A DNA stretch of 64,000 bases, taken from contig NC_053492.1 in the NCBI RefSeq assembly GCF_905171775.1, forward strand, positions 186,154,778 to 186,218,777, read 5' to 3'. This document shows, piece by piece, positions 13,054 through 24,068 of the stretch. The translations under genes were made by a program, and so were the position numbers. How positions within the stretch are numbered: position 1 is the stretch's first letter; every line of letters begins with the position of its first letter. Origin of the DNA: Rana temporaria. Its lineage: Eukaryota > Chordata > Amphibia > Anura > Ranidae. The notes under the pieces are model-generated. The model was not told the DNA's origin and did not search any database. It saw only the letters and a program-made list of their open reading frames with translations.

Positions 13054-13335
13054 TGTAGGGCTGGCCATAGACGGTTCTTTTTTTGCAATCGACCAGTGGG
13101 CTGGTCAAAAATAGATTCCTCCATCTTCCCCCATTCACACAGGCAATCCTCCTCATTGTACCATTGTATTCTGACAGCGTAATTCTTCTGCTGTCAGGAT
13201 AAACTGATTAGTGGCTTCAGCCAATTGGCTGAAAGCCTCCAATGGACAAAAGTTTTGAATTCTTCCGAGCAGGAATGGCCATAGATGGATCGAAATTTGG
13301 CCAGTAGGCAGCATTTCTTTGGCCATAGAAGTTTC
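13054..13335. repeat. Dispersed repeat with GGCCATAGA ends
   Basis: Starts near GGCTGGCCATAGACGG and ends near TGGCCATAGATGG, and carries a GCCAATTGGCTGAAAGC segment related to those near 29495 and 55180. Limits are approximate. Confidence 0.45.
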
Positions 13336-13635
13336 TAAAGCTTTTACCTGCAGGTCAGCACTTTTTTCTAAAAGTGTACACTGAGCTGTGTATGTGTAGC
13401 TCGGTGTACAGTCTTGGTATGACTGTGTGAGAAGACGAAGTAACTCCTTAGCCCAAATGCAAAAAAGTTACTTCACCTGGGCCAAGCCAATCAAAAGAAT
13501 GACGATTCTAAACCTGGAAGAAGACAAGGAGAAGATGGAAGCACCAGAGATAGAGGAAAACATTGATATCAAAGCTCTGGAGAGGAATGCTTTCTTAGAT
13601 AAACCTGCCAAATGATGTGCACACTTGCACATTAT

Positions 13636-14335
13636 GGCCCGGATTCACGTAGATCGGCGCATCTTTGTGCCGGCGTAGCGCATCTCATATGCAGTATTCA
13701 CAAAGCACTCGCTCCCTACGTTGCGCCAGCGTAACGTAAATTGGCCGGCGTAAGCCCGCCTAATTCAAAGTAGGAAGGTAGTGGGCGTGATACATTTAAA
13801 TTAACCGTGACCCCATGCAAATGAAGGGCCGAACGAACGGCGCATGCGCGCGCATGCTCAGAATCACATCGAATTTACTCCCTAAGATACGACGGCTCAA
13901 TGCCTACGACGTGAACGTAACCTACGCCCAGCCCCATTCACGTACGACTTACGTAAACGACGTAAAATACGACGGCTGTTCCGACGTCCATACCCTAACA
14001 TGACTTACACCTGCTTTATGAGGCTTAACGTTACGTTGGACGTACGCCTTGCGTAAACGTCGTAGATTACAGCGACGGGCGTAAGTACATTCGTGAATCA
14101 GCGTATCTCGCTCATTTACATATTTGACGCGTAAATAAATGGAAGCGCCCCTTGCGCCCAGCGTAAATATGCGCACAAGATAAGACGGCGTAGGAAACTT
14201 ACGTCGGTCGTATGAAGCCAAAATTCAGGGGTATCTTACTTGCAGAATCAGGCGCATAGATACAACGGCGCATCCGTCCACTTACGCGGCGTATCAGTAG
14301 ATACGTCAGCGTAAGTGCTTTCTTAATTTCGGGCC
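13636..14335. mobile_element. MITE family A, copy 2 (700 bp)
   Basis: Left end GGCCCGGATTCACGTAG, inverted right end GGCCCGAAATT, flanked by the 3-bp direct repeat TAT (13633-13635, 14336-14338). Rich in TACG/CGTA words, which makes it stand out in base use. No coding capacity. Confidence 0.8.
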
Positions 14336-14338
14336 TAT

Positions 14339-15555
14339 GGCAACAACCTCCCAATTTAAATGACACGATTTTTAGACAAAGTCTGCATATAGTTTAATGA
14401 TGACAAATCCCACTCTGTGCTTAATTTAAAATACTAAAACAAAATATAGTATATACATATAAAACCTGATGCAAAAATAACATACATAAAATCCCCAGTA
14501 TGCAGTCGTTCTAACACCCCTCAATAATGTATACCAAACTCCTCGTATAATAATGCGCTCAATACAAGTGTACATCAGTAATAAATGGACCTAAACGTCT
14601 TCATAGATGCAGCGAAATCCAAAAAAAACAAACACTATCTCTTAATCCAAACAGCATGGACCTGTTAAGAACAACCTTGTTTGAACCAACTTTTACTGCT
14701 GGATTAGCATCTGAGGTGATTTTTGATTCCAGCAATGAATAAAACCAAAACAATGCATAAAACCAAAACAATGCGTAAGTGCAGATTTGTATCAAGGATG
14801 TATACATGATGCTCCACATAAAGAACGACTAATCCTCACATGTTACACAATGGCTGATCTCTGGGCTATTTATATCATTAAAGAATAAGGATGTCTGTGT
14901 TCCATAAAGCTGGAAGCTAACACTAGACAAGCATGTGGTTTGAATTAATGTAGTTTTCAACTTCTCCACCTACTTCTGGCTTGTGACATGATAGAGACAA
15001 CATAACAGTCTCCCAGAGGAAGCCAAATGTATCGATGGCAGGCGATAAAGCCCAGATTGAAAAGATTTCTGTATGGAATTATATCCTACAGACCATTTTA
15101 AATATTTTCTATCAATTTTTATCTTTAATTTTAAATACCAAAAATATAAAATCAGAAAAATGATTTACGTCAGAGGTGTTTAATAGCTCAGGAGCCTAGG
15201 GTACGTGGCAATTCACTCTTCTGTGCATGCATATGGACACCAGATCCCCTCCACCAGCCAGTAGAGAAACATCTATTGGCAGGAGATATGATGCAGCTTG
15301 CTGCACATAAACCACCAGGCATCTGGAGTACAGCAACAAAGTATAACAGGCACAGGTGAATGGGATTGTGTGATGTATGCATTAGTGTAGGACCATGGAT
15401 GTGGGGGCAAAAAGCTTACTACAGTTGGAAAAAGGAATACAACCCAATGATAAAGGCTGCTAACCGATGTAGCACCCTTAGCTAGAGTGCTAGCTAGAGT
15501 TTTTTGCAGTGTAGGTAAATTTCCAGGCTTGGCTGGGAGCCAAGCCTGCGTGTTC
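14339..15555. other. Unassigned non-coding sequence
   Basis: AT-rich. No gene-like reading frame, terminal repeat or tandem array supported. Confidence 0.45.
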
Positions 15556-16206
15556 TTCTGGGTCAGGTATATACCGTATTTATTGGCGTATAACATACAC
15601 CTTCACTTTAAGAGCGAAGTTTCAGGATTTTTTTTATTTTAAATAAAAGACTGTGAAGCAAAAAAAGGGTCAGTGCCCATCTGCAGCCTCACAGGTGCCC
15701 ATCTGCAGATCCACCATTGCCATGAATGTAGCCTCACCATTGCTAGGAATGCAGCACCCACCATTGTCAAGAATGCACCCCCACCATTGCCAGGAATGCA
15801 GTCACCGTTGCCAAGAATGCACCCACCATTGCCAGGAATGCACCCCCATTGCCAGAAATGCACCCCAATGCCAGGAATGCACTCAGCATTGCCAGGAATG
15901 CAGTCACCATTGCCAGAAATGCACCCCCATTGCCAGAAATGCACCCCCAATGCCAGGAATGCACTCACCATTGCCAGGAATGCAGTCACCATTGCCAGGA
16001 ATGCACCCACCATTGCCAGGAATGCACCCCCATTGCCAGGAATACACCACCATTGCCAGGAATGCAGCACCATTGCCAGGAATGAACCTCCATACCATAT
16101 CGATGGAATTACTCCGATGGGGCATACACACGGTCGGAATCTTCGATGGAAAAAGTCTGTCAAACTTTTTCCATCGGAAATTCCGATCGTTTGTATGGGG
16201 CTTCAG
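15556..16206. repeat. Dispersed repeat carrying a minisatellite and ending in a Harbinger-type fragment
   Basis: Left part has GTATTTATTGGCGTATAAC, a widespread anuran motif as I recall. The middle is the minisatellite at 15712-16086. The right part (16087-16205) matches the inner half of the MITE at 59944-60127, including GGGGCATACACACGGTCGGA. Confidence 0.6.
15712..16086. repeat. Minisatellite of a CCATTGCCAGGAATGCA-type unit
   Basis: About 20 tandem units of 15-21 bp based on CACCATTGCCAGGAATGCA, with CCAATGCC and GTCACC variants. Open frames on both strands are caused by the stop-free unit, not by selection. Confidence 0.92.
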
Positions 16207-16489
16207 AGAGATCAATCCAGGTGGATGGGTTGTCCTTGACTAGTGTCATTCTCATATCAAGTGGGATGGTATGACCTTAAAGGAAATGGGATCTCTAAAT
16301 AAAGATAGCTTTTTCCATGAGATGTGTTTTGAATCAGTTGAGTGCTGTGTGTAATAGTGCAAGCCCCTCCCACTGTCACATATTTTGTGTAAAGTGCTCA
16401 GCTTGCCATACATCCCAGGTATTAAAATAAAGAGCAGCTACCATGTTGCTGTGTAGGCCTCTCCTGTTTGGTTTATTTGCCACCCTATG
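16207..16489. other. Unassigned non-coding sequence
   Basis: No feature recognised. Confidence 0.4.
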
Positions 16490-16497
16490 GGCTACAG

Positions 16498-16654
16498 CAG
16501 GGGTAGGTAACCTTGGCTCTCCAGCTGTGATGAAACTACAAATCCCATCATGCCTCTGCCTCTAGGAGTCATGCATGTGATAGTCAGGATCTTACAATGT
16601 ATCATGGGACTTGTAGTTTCACCACAGCTGGAGGGCTGGGGTTTTCTACCCCTG
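16498..16654. mobile_element. hAT snap-back MITE (157 bp) with perfect 8-bp duplication
   Basis: Flanked by GGCTACAG on both sides (16490-16497, 16655-16662). Ends CAGGGGTAG...CTACCCCTG, with inner arms CCAGCTGTGATGAAACTACA and its inverse, so the unit folds into one long hairpin. Confidence 0.85.
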
Positions 16655-16805
16655 GGCTACAGGGTGTGATTGTATTGACTCTGTTGAGTGAACATTGCTG
16701 CTTTGTTCTTACAGATGTTATCTGACTACTGCCAAGTTAAAATTATCATTTGAAAGTAAAATGTGGTTAATTGGCCCTAGTATGTATGAATGTGAGTTAG
16801 GGACC

Positions 16806-17332
16806 TTAGATTTTAAGCTCCTTAAGGGCAGGGACTGATGTGAATGTATAATAAAAATACAGTGGAACCTTGGTTTACGAATAACGCGGTTAACGAGCGT
16901 TTTGAATAATAAGTGTTGTCTCTCAAAATGAGCAGAATTCAAGCTAATGGGGTGTGCAGTACTGCATTTGGCCAGAGCTGCGAGGTGCCGGTGACACTCG
17001 GAATCACACGTAAATACTTGAAAACACTCTGTTCCCGAGTGGTTCCGGACCTTTCCAAGGGTTTCTGAGATCAGCCGAGCTGTCCCCGAGTATTTCCAAG
17101 GCTCTCCGGTGCCCCCCCACTTCTGGCCACATGCGGTATTGAATGCCATAGAAGTCAATGCGGAACAAATTATCTTTGTTTCCATTGACTTCTATAGGGG
17201 AAACTCGCTTTGATATGTGCGAGTGCTTTGGTTTACAAGCATTCTCCTGGAACGGATTATGCTCGTAATCCAAGGTTCCACTGTATGTAAAGCACTGTGT
17301 ACATTGACAGTGCAATATAAGTACATGCAATA
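16806..17332. repeat. SINE-like or old DNA repeat split by a pogo-type MITE
   Basis: The left piece TTTTAAGCTCCTTAAGGGCA and the right piece TGTAAAGCACTGTGTACATT form one common vertebrate repeat when the inserted element 16860-17283 is ignored. Class uncertain. Confidence 0.5.
16860..17283. mobile_element. Tc1/mariner (pogo-type) MITE (424 bp)
   Basis: Inverted termini CAGTGGAACCTTGG / CCAAGGTTCCACTG with TA on both sides (16858-16859, 17284-17285). Subterminal stretches GTTTACGA and TCGTAATC also mirror each other. No transposase. Confidence 0.85.
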
Positions 17333-18624
17333 AGAGATGATCTTTATATGTGTGGCACATGCTGCTCTACCTCCATCTGAATCTAAACCTTACTAAAGTT
17401 TTATACAGGGGTCTGCTTCTTCCCCACTTGTGAACTTTTGACTTTTTTAGCAGTAATGTAACATATGGAAGCACTATTATAGTTGGATATGGAAAGTTAC
17501 GCTACAGTTACAAAATGTTATTAATGTGCACTGCCTTTCTACCTACAAATCATCTGCAAAATATACAAATCAAAGAAGAATTTTGTGATGACTTCTGTAA
17601 CAGCGTATTCATGTGTAATGTCAAGGGATATTAGTATTATTTTGTCATCATTCAATGCCTATTCCTATTTGTTTTACAATTATTTTTTCAAACTGGAAAT
17701 GTAAAATCAAAGTATTTATACAGTGGGTCAGAATGAATAAAATAAAAAAATCTATTTTTTTTAATTAAAACATAGTAGTAACTGCTAATGTCATATTTCC
17801 ACTATCCAAGCATGTAAACATAGTGGCGTCTATGTAATCTGCTACATCAGCATTTCCTGAAAGTAGAGCAAAAAAAAAAGCTAAACACTACTCTTACTGA
17901 TGTGAAAATGTTAACATTTGTAAAAAGCCAACCGATACGCCATCTCCATTTCTACCCTCTCCCCCTGGCCACTGATGTATACAAACAGAAGTGACCTGTG
18001 ACTCTCACAGGAGAGGCTCAGAGGTCTTTTGAAGGGAATGGCTGTGATTGACACCTTAGCTTCACCTTCTTCTATGTTCTGCAAGAGTTAGGATGGTGGA
18101 GGAAATAACTGGGTCCTGGGGATATAATGGAGCAGGAACTTTGTTCCCTGGCTATGCACTGCTTTGTTCATAAGCTGAATAGATCACATAATAAAATTAT
18201 CACTGAATTTCAGTGGTCATCGGTGGAGGGTGGATTCATGTCTGTTTAGAACTTTTTGGAGTTCCATCAAGGAGAACTCTTAGCGCCATCCACTGACAAA
18301 AGTCATGAAACCTTTCATGGTGTTATAGGGAAATTTAACATAACCTGTGTAGTCATCCTATTGCTAGATACTCTAAAAAAAAATAGTCTTTACAATGCTT
18401 TTTAAATTAACTTGCAGAAGAGACCAGCTTGTTGATCAGGTTTTACAAAATATTATCCTACGTATCATATGTTATTATGCATGTGCATGGGTCAGACAGT
18501 TTTGCTCATTGTACAGTATGTTGTATCTTGCTTTGCAGTTTTAGAACCTGGTTTTGCTTTATTGCACCTTCCCATTAAGCAAATCTTTTAACTGACTCAT
18601 TGAAGCAGTGTGGCTAAAATCTTA
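17333..18624. other. Unassigned non-coding sequence
   Basis: AT-rich. No gene, terminal repeat or tandem array recognised. Confidence 0.45.
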
Positions 18625-19236
18625 TCTTAAGAGCTCATGCACACTGCATCTAAAAGAAGCTCAAAGATGCTGCTCCTATAGGCTTTTGAGCTTTTTTGAG
18701 CGCTTAATTTTCTCTGCCTGGAAACTCCCTTCCATGTTAGCCAATGTGTTGTCTATGAACTATGGCTTTTTCAAGAGTTTACAGGCTAAAACCGCCTAAG
18801 CACCTGATAGGAAAGTGGCGTTACCCCTTTATGATATCATATCAGCTTTATATAAATTTTCATGTGTTCATATTATGCTTATTATTTTGAACTCTTATTA
18901 ACTTTTAAATTAAATGTTTTAAGTTTGCACACAAGGCTGAACTGCATGAGAAGACAGGAAACTCAAAAGCTTGCGGCTAAAAGCAAAAAAAAACCATAAT
19001 TGCTGCAAATAAATATATTTGCTAGTATTTTGCAGAAATTTGTGAAAATTTTATAGACAGTTATAGACATCAATGCATATGTGCTAAGATTTTACTAATA
19101 TGGTTAAAATATATATTTTTATCTGTCACATAGCATTATCTCTAGGCAAATTTATATTTTATATTATATTTATCTCCAGGCAAACTTTTATCTCCAGGCA
19201 AACTTTGTACAAAAATATACTGTAAGATACTGTAAT

Positions 19237-20056
19237 ATGCTTGGTTGGTCCACGAAGGGGTACACCCCATGCACAGACAACAAAACCGGCCAGTGCCTAG
19301 TAATAAACTGCAATCCTGCTACACTCAATACTAGTGTCTGTCTTGATTACCCGACCGGTCGTAGGATCCACCCACCCAACGTCTGGGAATACGTGAAACC
19401 CTTAGGCCTCGTACACACGACCGAACATGTCAGCTGAAACTGGTCCGCGGACCAGTTTCCGCGGACATGTTCGGTCGTGTGTAGGGCCGACCGGACCGGA
19501 TTCCCGGCCTAGCGGACAGGTTTCCAGCGGACCAATGTTTCTTAGCATGCTAAGAAACATGTCCGATGGAACCATGTCCTTCGGACATGTCCGATGGTCA
19601 GTACGACTCATCGGACATGTCCGCTCGGCCGAAATCCCTCGCATGCGTCAAAGTGATTCGACGCATGCGTGGAAGCATTGAACTTCCGGGGTCGCGTACA
19701 TCACTGCGTCATCGTCGCCGCCACGTCGCTGCAATATCGCCGCCACATCACCGCGTATCCTGTCTGCGGGGAATTTGGTCTAATGGTGTGTACAGCCATC
19801 AGACCAAATGATCCCAGCGGACATGTCCGATGAAAACGGTCCGCGGACCGTTTTCATCGGACATGTTGGGTCGTCTGTACGAGGCCTCAGACGTTGGCCT
19901 ATAATGGGCAATAAAACGAGGAAGGCGGCTCTTGAAGGTGAGCAAGAACAGCCGACCCCATATGATTTTATTAAAGGTACCTGTGGTTTAAATTATGTCG
20001 CACCGTATTGGCAAAATGTTCAAAAACATGCCCATCAATTACAGTTGTACCTTTAA
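19237..20056 (+). pseudogene. Unidentified protein-like fragment split by a MITE
   Basis: I do not recognise this. The 56-codon stretch 19237-19404 is rich in Cys, Asn, Trp and Pro with an NxS/T sequon, and 19893-20056 reads about 54 codons in a different frame (including WPIMGN and GTCGLNYVAPYWQ), ending in TAA. Between them sits the 482-bp MITE 19405-19886. The composition looks like a secreted or ectodomain protein, perhaps an endogenous retroviral envelope remnant. Chance frames cannot be excluded. Confidence 0.2.
19405..19886. mobile_element. Harbinger-like MITE, two-hairpin type
   Basis: Termini GGCCTCGTACACACGACC / GTCTGTACGAGGCC; flanks TTA (19402-19404) and TCA (19887-19889), a decayed TWA-type duplication. 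Each end contains a long palindrome centred on TCCGCGGA. Copies 37307 and 38221 share the layout. Confidence 0.75.
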
Positions 20057-20252
20057 AAAGTGTAAAAAAGCTTGGGGGAAAAAAATGAAACATTAGCTAT
20101 GGGGAGGGTTTGTGAAAAAAAAATGCTTACAAAAGCTTGAAAAAAGCTCAAAAGGGTGCAAAAAAGCACAAGCTTCTATATGCAGAGAAATACAAACTTA
20201 AATGCCTGTAAAATCAGCTTTTTTTTTTATCTGCAGTATGCATGAGCCCTAA

Positions 20253-20532
20253 AGGTATCACTCTTTCCCATTTCAGAAAGTTGGGACATATGTGTATCAT
20301 AACAGTTAGTAACAGAAAGGAAAAATCATTGCACTAATCCAGTGAGAGCTCCCTCCAGTTACTAATCAACAAATCATTACATACTGTATAACAAAAATAA
20401 GGGCATATGCAAAGGACATAAAAAATAATAATCTGCTTTATGTGGCTTTATCGACTAATTAATGTTCACTGACTATCTATGTTAATACAGAATGAGCAAA
20501 TAAAAAAAATAAACATATTTATTTTTTTCCAT
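20253..20532. other. Sequence upstream of the LRRC15 coding exon, presumed intron
   Basis: AT-rich and without clear features. Its position before the acceptor at 20545 makes it intronic if LRRC15 has the usual two-exon layout. Confidence 0.4.
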
Positions 20533-20545
20533 TTTTCTCCCCCAG
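20533..20545 (+). other. Splice acceptor before the LRRC15 coding exon
   Basis: A T/C-rich tract ends in CCCCCAG at 20545, and the start codon follows five bases later. This implies a non-coding or nearly non-coding upstream exon, the arrangement known for mammalian LRRC15. I could not locate that exon. The 20253-20532 interval shows no clear promoter. Confidence 0.75.
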
Positions 20546-20550
20546 ATATC

Positions 20551-22350
20551 ATGAGGTCGAATTGGCACATCAGTGGAATTTTGATCTTTATTATCATCCA
20601 TCTCACTTATAGCCAATGCCCTAAAGAATGTAGATGTCTTAAAGCAGGACAAGTAGATTGTTCTGGAAGTGATATTGTAGAGATACCACGCTCTATTCCT
20701 CAGAACATTAGGAGCCTCCAGATTATAAACACGGAAGTGACAGAACTAGAAGATGGTGTTTTGGAAAATATGACAGCACTACTGGCCCTACGAATTGAGA
20801 AAGGGGAACTGTCCACTATAGGTCCCAATGCATTGAACAACCTCATGTCCCTTCGTTTTCTCAGCTTGTTTAACAATAAATTGCAAGATTTGCCAGCTGG
20901 GTTGTTTAAAGACCTGGGGAAGCTGGAAACCCTTATTCTCTCAAACAACATGTTGACTCAGATTCACCCTTTACTATTTTCTCCACTAATGAATGTGAAA
21001 GAGCTGTCCCTTTTGGGAAACAATCTCCGTTCTATACCAAGAGGTGCTTTTGATCAAATGAGTGCTCTCACCAAACTGAATATTGCCAAAAACAATCTCA
21101 CTCGCTTGCATCCCAAAGCTTTGGAAAAAGTCACTAAACTTCAGGCTCTTCGACTTTATGAAAATCAGCTCAAGGAAATTCCAGAAGGACTTCTGAGTTC
21201 AGTTAATAGTTTGCAAGAAATTGCAATGCAAAACAATCAGCTCAGTCAAATATCTGCTGATTTATTCTCGAATAACCCGGATTTACAAAAAGTGTACCTA
21301 TCCAATAACAAGATCACTTCATTGCCACAGGGTTTATTCACACACACACCACAGTTGTCCAAACTTACATTATTTGAAAATGCAATAAAACATATTGACA
21401 TCGGAGTGTTTGGGCCATTGCCAAAACTAAAGGAGCTTTGGTTGTATGAGAACAAACTTGAAGAGTTAGTAGATGATATCTTCTTCAATCTCACCCAACT
21501 ACAACTACTTATTGTATCAAAAAATAAGATTCACACCATCTCTTCTGCAGCTTTTAGAGGATTAGATGAGCTCTTGGAACTTTCACTGCATACCAATGTA
21601 CTTACAACTTTACATGAAGATGTCCTTCAGAATTTACACAAGCTAGAGAACATATCTCTTCACAGCAACGAGATTGAACATCTTCCTGCAAGTGTCTTTA
21701 GAAATATGGACACTCTGAAGACCATACAGCTACATAATAATTCATTGCAGATGCTTCCAGAGGGAATTTTTGATACTGTTGTGCATTTAGATGAGGTAAA
21801 ACTTCAAAGTAATCCATGGAAATGTGACCTTCACCTACTTCCTCTGAAGACCTGGATAGCCCATAACCTAAACAAACTTGGGAACTACAGTCGGGTTGTG
21901 TGTGCTAATTCACCCTTTACAGGCGTGCCTGTAGCTGAACTAAGTGACCAGCAATTAGTATCTTTGGTGTCTACAACTTCCCCAGATATGGACCATTCCA
22001 CATCAGTGCTTGAAACCAGCACTGCTCATGAGCCTGCCAAATTTACTGAACCACCAAATCAAGAAAGGACAACTCTGGCATTCGTAACAACACCACAGCC
22101 AGAATTCTCTGAAAGTAACCCCACAATGGAAACACTTGATGAGGATTCAGACAATGGCTCTGGTTTTGTACCAACCTACACTCCACCTGACAGGGAATCT
22201 CGTGGCAACAGGCTGGTTGGTGTTGTGATTGCAATAATAGTTTTATGTTGCATAGCCATTGTTTGCACAGTTATTGCTTGTATATTATATAACAGAAAGA
22301 AGAAAAATCATGTAGTACTCATGAGAATGAAGCAACAAAATGAAGCATAA
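20551..22350 (+). CDS. LRRC15: Leucine-rich repeat-containing protein 15 (LRRC15), complete, 599 aa
   Basis: Type I membrane protein of the extracellular LRR family; in mammals it acts at the cell surface in adhesion and matrix interaction. The start is the ATG at 20551, five bases after a strong splice acceptor (pyrimidine tract ending CCCCCAG at 20545). An upstream in-frame ATG at 20479 lies on the intron side and is rejected. Residues 1-21 form a hydrophobic signal peptide; C23, C27, C29 and C37 make the LRRNT cap. Fifteen 24-residue LRRs follow from about residue 50, then a C-terminal cap starting NPWKCD near residue 421, a Thr/Ser/Pro-rich stalk, a transmembrane helix at 555-580 and a short basic tail ending MKQQNEA. 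Human LRRC15 (581 aa, from memory) matches closely through the LRRs and ends in a similar MKxPNEx motif. The cap has only two visible cysteines (C425, C451), as I recall for the human protein. No frameshift or stop. CPN2 lies 35 kb downstream on the same strand, as in mammals. Orthology is very likely; GP5 is the nearest alternative but fits worse. Confidence 0.95.
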   Translation: MRSNWHISGILIFIIIHLTYSQCPKECRCLKAGQVDCSGSDIVEIPRSIPQNIRSLQIINTEVTELEDGVLENMTALLALRIEKGELSTIGPNALNNLMSLRFLSLFNNKLQDLPAGLFKDLGKLETLILSNNMLTQIHPLLFSPLMNVKELSLLGNNLRSIPRGAFDQMSALTKLNIAKNNLTRLHPKALEKVTKLQALRLYENQLKEIPEGLLSSVNSLQEIAMQNNQLSQISADLFSNNPDLQKVYLSNNKITSLPQGLFTHTPQLSKLTLFENAIKHIDIGVFGPLPKLKELWLYENKLEELVDDIFFNLTQLQLLIVSKNKIHTISSAAFRGLDELLELSLHTNVLTTLHEDVLQNLHKLENISLHSNEIEHLPASVFRNMDTLKTIQLHNNSLQMLPEGIFDTVVHLDEVKLQSNPWKCDLHLLPLKTWIAHNLNKLGNYSRVVCANSPFTGVPVAELSDQQLVSLVSTTSPDMDHSTSVLETSTAHEPAKFTEPPNQERTTLAFVTTPQPEFSESNPTMETLDEDSDNGSGFVPTYTPPDRESRGNRLVGVVIAIIVLCCIAIVCTVIACILYNRKKKNHVVLMRMKQQNEA

Positions 22351-23055
22351 TGGAACTCATATATGACTTAAAAATTACTGAAAAAACCTTCACAAATGGA
22401 GGTGGGAACTAGAAGACGCACTGTTATATGACTGCTTCAGTCTCTGACTTAACCTGAATGTACTCTTATGTTAATGCCTGTCAACCAGTTTTCCAAATGT
22501 ATCATTGATACTACACCAAATGTTAAAATGTAACTACTATGTATGTCTAGTAACAAATATTCTCTTTCAGGGAAATTGTCTATGCCCTTTCTGCAGTAAA
22601 GTATTATATAAGTTGGACACATACGAGAAAGTGTCATTATCATGGCATCATCTCTTTCAAAACCGATTTTAATGTATGTTGACTGTCTGATAATGTCACA
22701 GACATTTTCTCAGGTGCACAGTAAAAATATCTTCTGGTTTTTAAAACCACCAAGGTGAAAAATCCCTGTATACAGCTAAAATAGTGCATGTAGCAGAAAG
22801 TATATAGTATTTAACATGAACGTAACTGAACAACTGAACAACTGAGCCCAGATGAGAAGTAATATCATTATAGGCACTCTTATATCTCCTCTTTGGGCTA
22901 TCTGGATTCTTCAACTAGAACAGAAACACTGGGCCTTATTTAATCATGGGAGGAGGGATAGAGAATATTACTACTTACTCTGGGTAACAGAAACTGAGTC
23001 TGTTCACTGAGATATCCTACTATTTAAATTTCCTTGCTACAAAAGGTGACTGCTT
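22351..23055 (+). other. LRRC15 3' UTR and following non-coding DNA
   Basis: AT-rich sequence directly after the LRRC15 stop, without a recognisable gene or repeat. I found no convincing AATAAA close to the stop, so the 3' end is undefined. Confidence 0.4.
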
Positions 23056-23520
23056 AAAGGTGAACTCCAGTTATGATCTTTGATTGGCACAATGTAAGTA
23101 TGCATGTGACATATCTGATGCACAATCACTCTAGTAGTTGGTGCTACTAAAGTGATAGCCAGGATTTTCTAGGTCCCATGCAAATGACTTCCTTGCTGCA
23201 CACTAACCACAGGGAGTCACTTGCTTGGCAATGCTAACATTCATAGAAGGTCTTGTATTCTCCTGTTGGATGAGGTGCAGATCATGATGTCGCCACCCTT
23301 CTCTACCCCATCCAGTCAGAGAATTCTTTGTATTCAAAAATACAAAGCCTTCTATGAATGGCGGCAGTGCTAAGCAATTGATCCTCAAAGGTCAGTGTGC
23401 AGAAGGGAGGCCACTTGCAGGAGACCCTTGATATGACCCAGAAGATTGCGCCATGACTGTAGTACTGGCAACTACTTAAGTGATTGTCAGCTTCCCTTGT
23501 AGCCCATCAGGTATGAGATG
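23056..23520. mobile_element. TTAA-type MITE fragment with internal inverted repeat
   Basis: Left end TTAAAGGTGAACTCCAG. CATTCATAGAAGG at 23239 is mirrored by CCTTCTATGAATG at 23348. The right terminus is not clear. Confidence 0.4.
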
Positions 23521-23705
23521 TGCATATTTACATTGTGCCAAGCTAGGCCAAGAGTGGACTGAGTATGTAAAAAGTACGTATCATGGTACGTCGTTTTTTT
23601 CCAGATTATTATTGATATTTATCATATTTTTGTTGCTAGAAGAATAAGTAGAGATATATTTTGGTTACATCACGAAGTAGGAAGATGCCAGGAAGATTGC
23701 TTTAA

Positions 23706-24006
23706 GCCCTGTACACACGCTCAGTTTTCTCGGCTGTAAAAAATCCACCAAGAAAACCGAGGGGAAAGCCGAGAACCTGGTAGGAGAACTGCCATGAAGC
23801 TTTGGCCAGGAATTCCGTCCGTGTGTATGCTCCATCGGCACTGCCTCGCAGTGTTTCCCATAGGAAAGTAGTAGATCTGGAGAAAAAATAAAACGCTGGG
23901 AATGCCGACGGGAAAAAAGAGAGTAGGTTCTCACACGTTCGGTTTTCCAGGCCAAAAGCTCTCTTGGCAGTTTTCCTGGCAGGAAAACCGGTCGTGTGTA
24001 CAGGGC
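23706..24006. mobile_element. Harbinger-like MITE (301 bp)
   Basis: GCCCTGTACACACG / CGTGTGTACAGGGC termini inside TTAA (23702-23705, 24007-24010). The interior repeats TTTTCCTGGCAGGAAAACCG-like words inverted near both ends. Confidence 0.75.
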
Positions 24007-24068
24007 TTAAGAGATTAGTGCACCAGTGCAGATACTAGTGATAAGTGAGAACATTTTTAATAAAACCT

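Larger units (their letters stand above)
18625..20252. repeat. Possible composite element bounded by inverted GAGCTCATGCACAC / TGCATGAGCCC ends
   Basis: AGAGCTCATGCACACTGC near 18630 and its diverged inverse near 20235, each with nearby AAGCTCAAA motifs, suggest one element or two facing copies. The Harbinger MITE 19405-19886 and an unidentified protein-like fragment lie between them. Confidence 0.35.

Noticed and set aside
13427..13615. 62-aa charged frame ending next to a MITE
   Set aside because: Short, without homology I recognise and without conserved flanks; could be chance.
14339..15180. Possible Penelope-type terminal sequence (GCGCTCAATACAAGTG)
   Set aside because: Only a faint resemblance to 55900; no hammerhead core or duplication found.
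15712..16086. CRISPR-like array
   Set aside because: Units are 15-21 bp with no unique spacers of constant length, and the genome is vertebrate.
15639..16243. Overlapping frames up to 196 aa on both strands
   Set aside because: The minisatellite unit lacks stops in several frames; all are periodic and none has a domain.
1..20300. Search for GP5 upstream of LRRC15
   Set aside because: No LRR-like frame was found on either strand, so no claim is made.
20479..20550. Upstream ATG extending LRRC15 by 24 codons
   Set aside because: It lies on the intron side of a strong splice acceptor and would bury the signal peptide.
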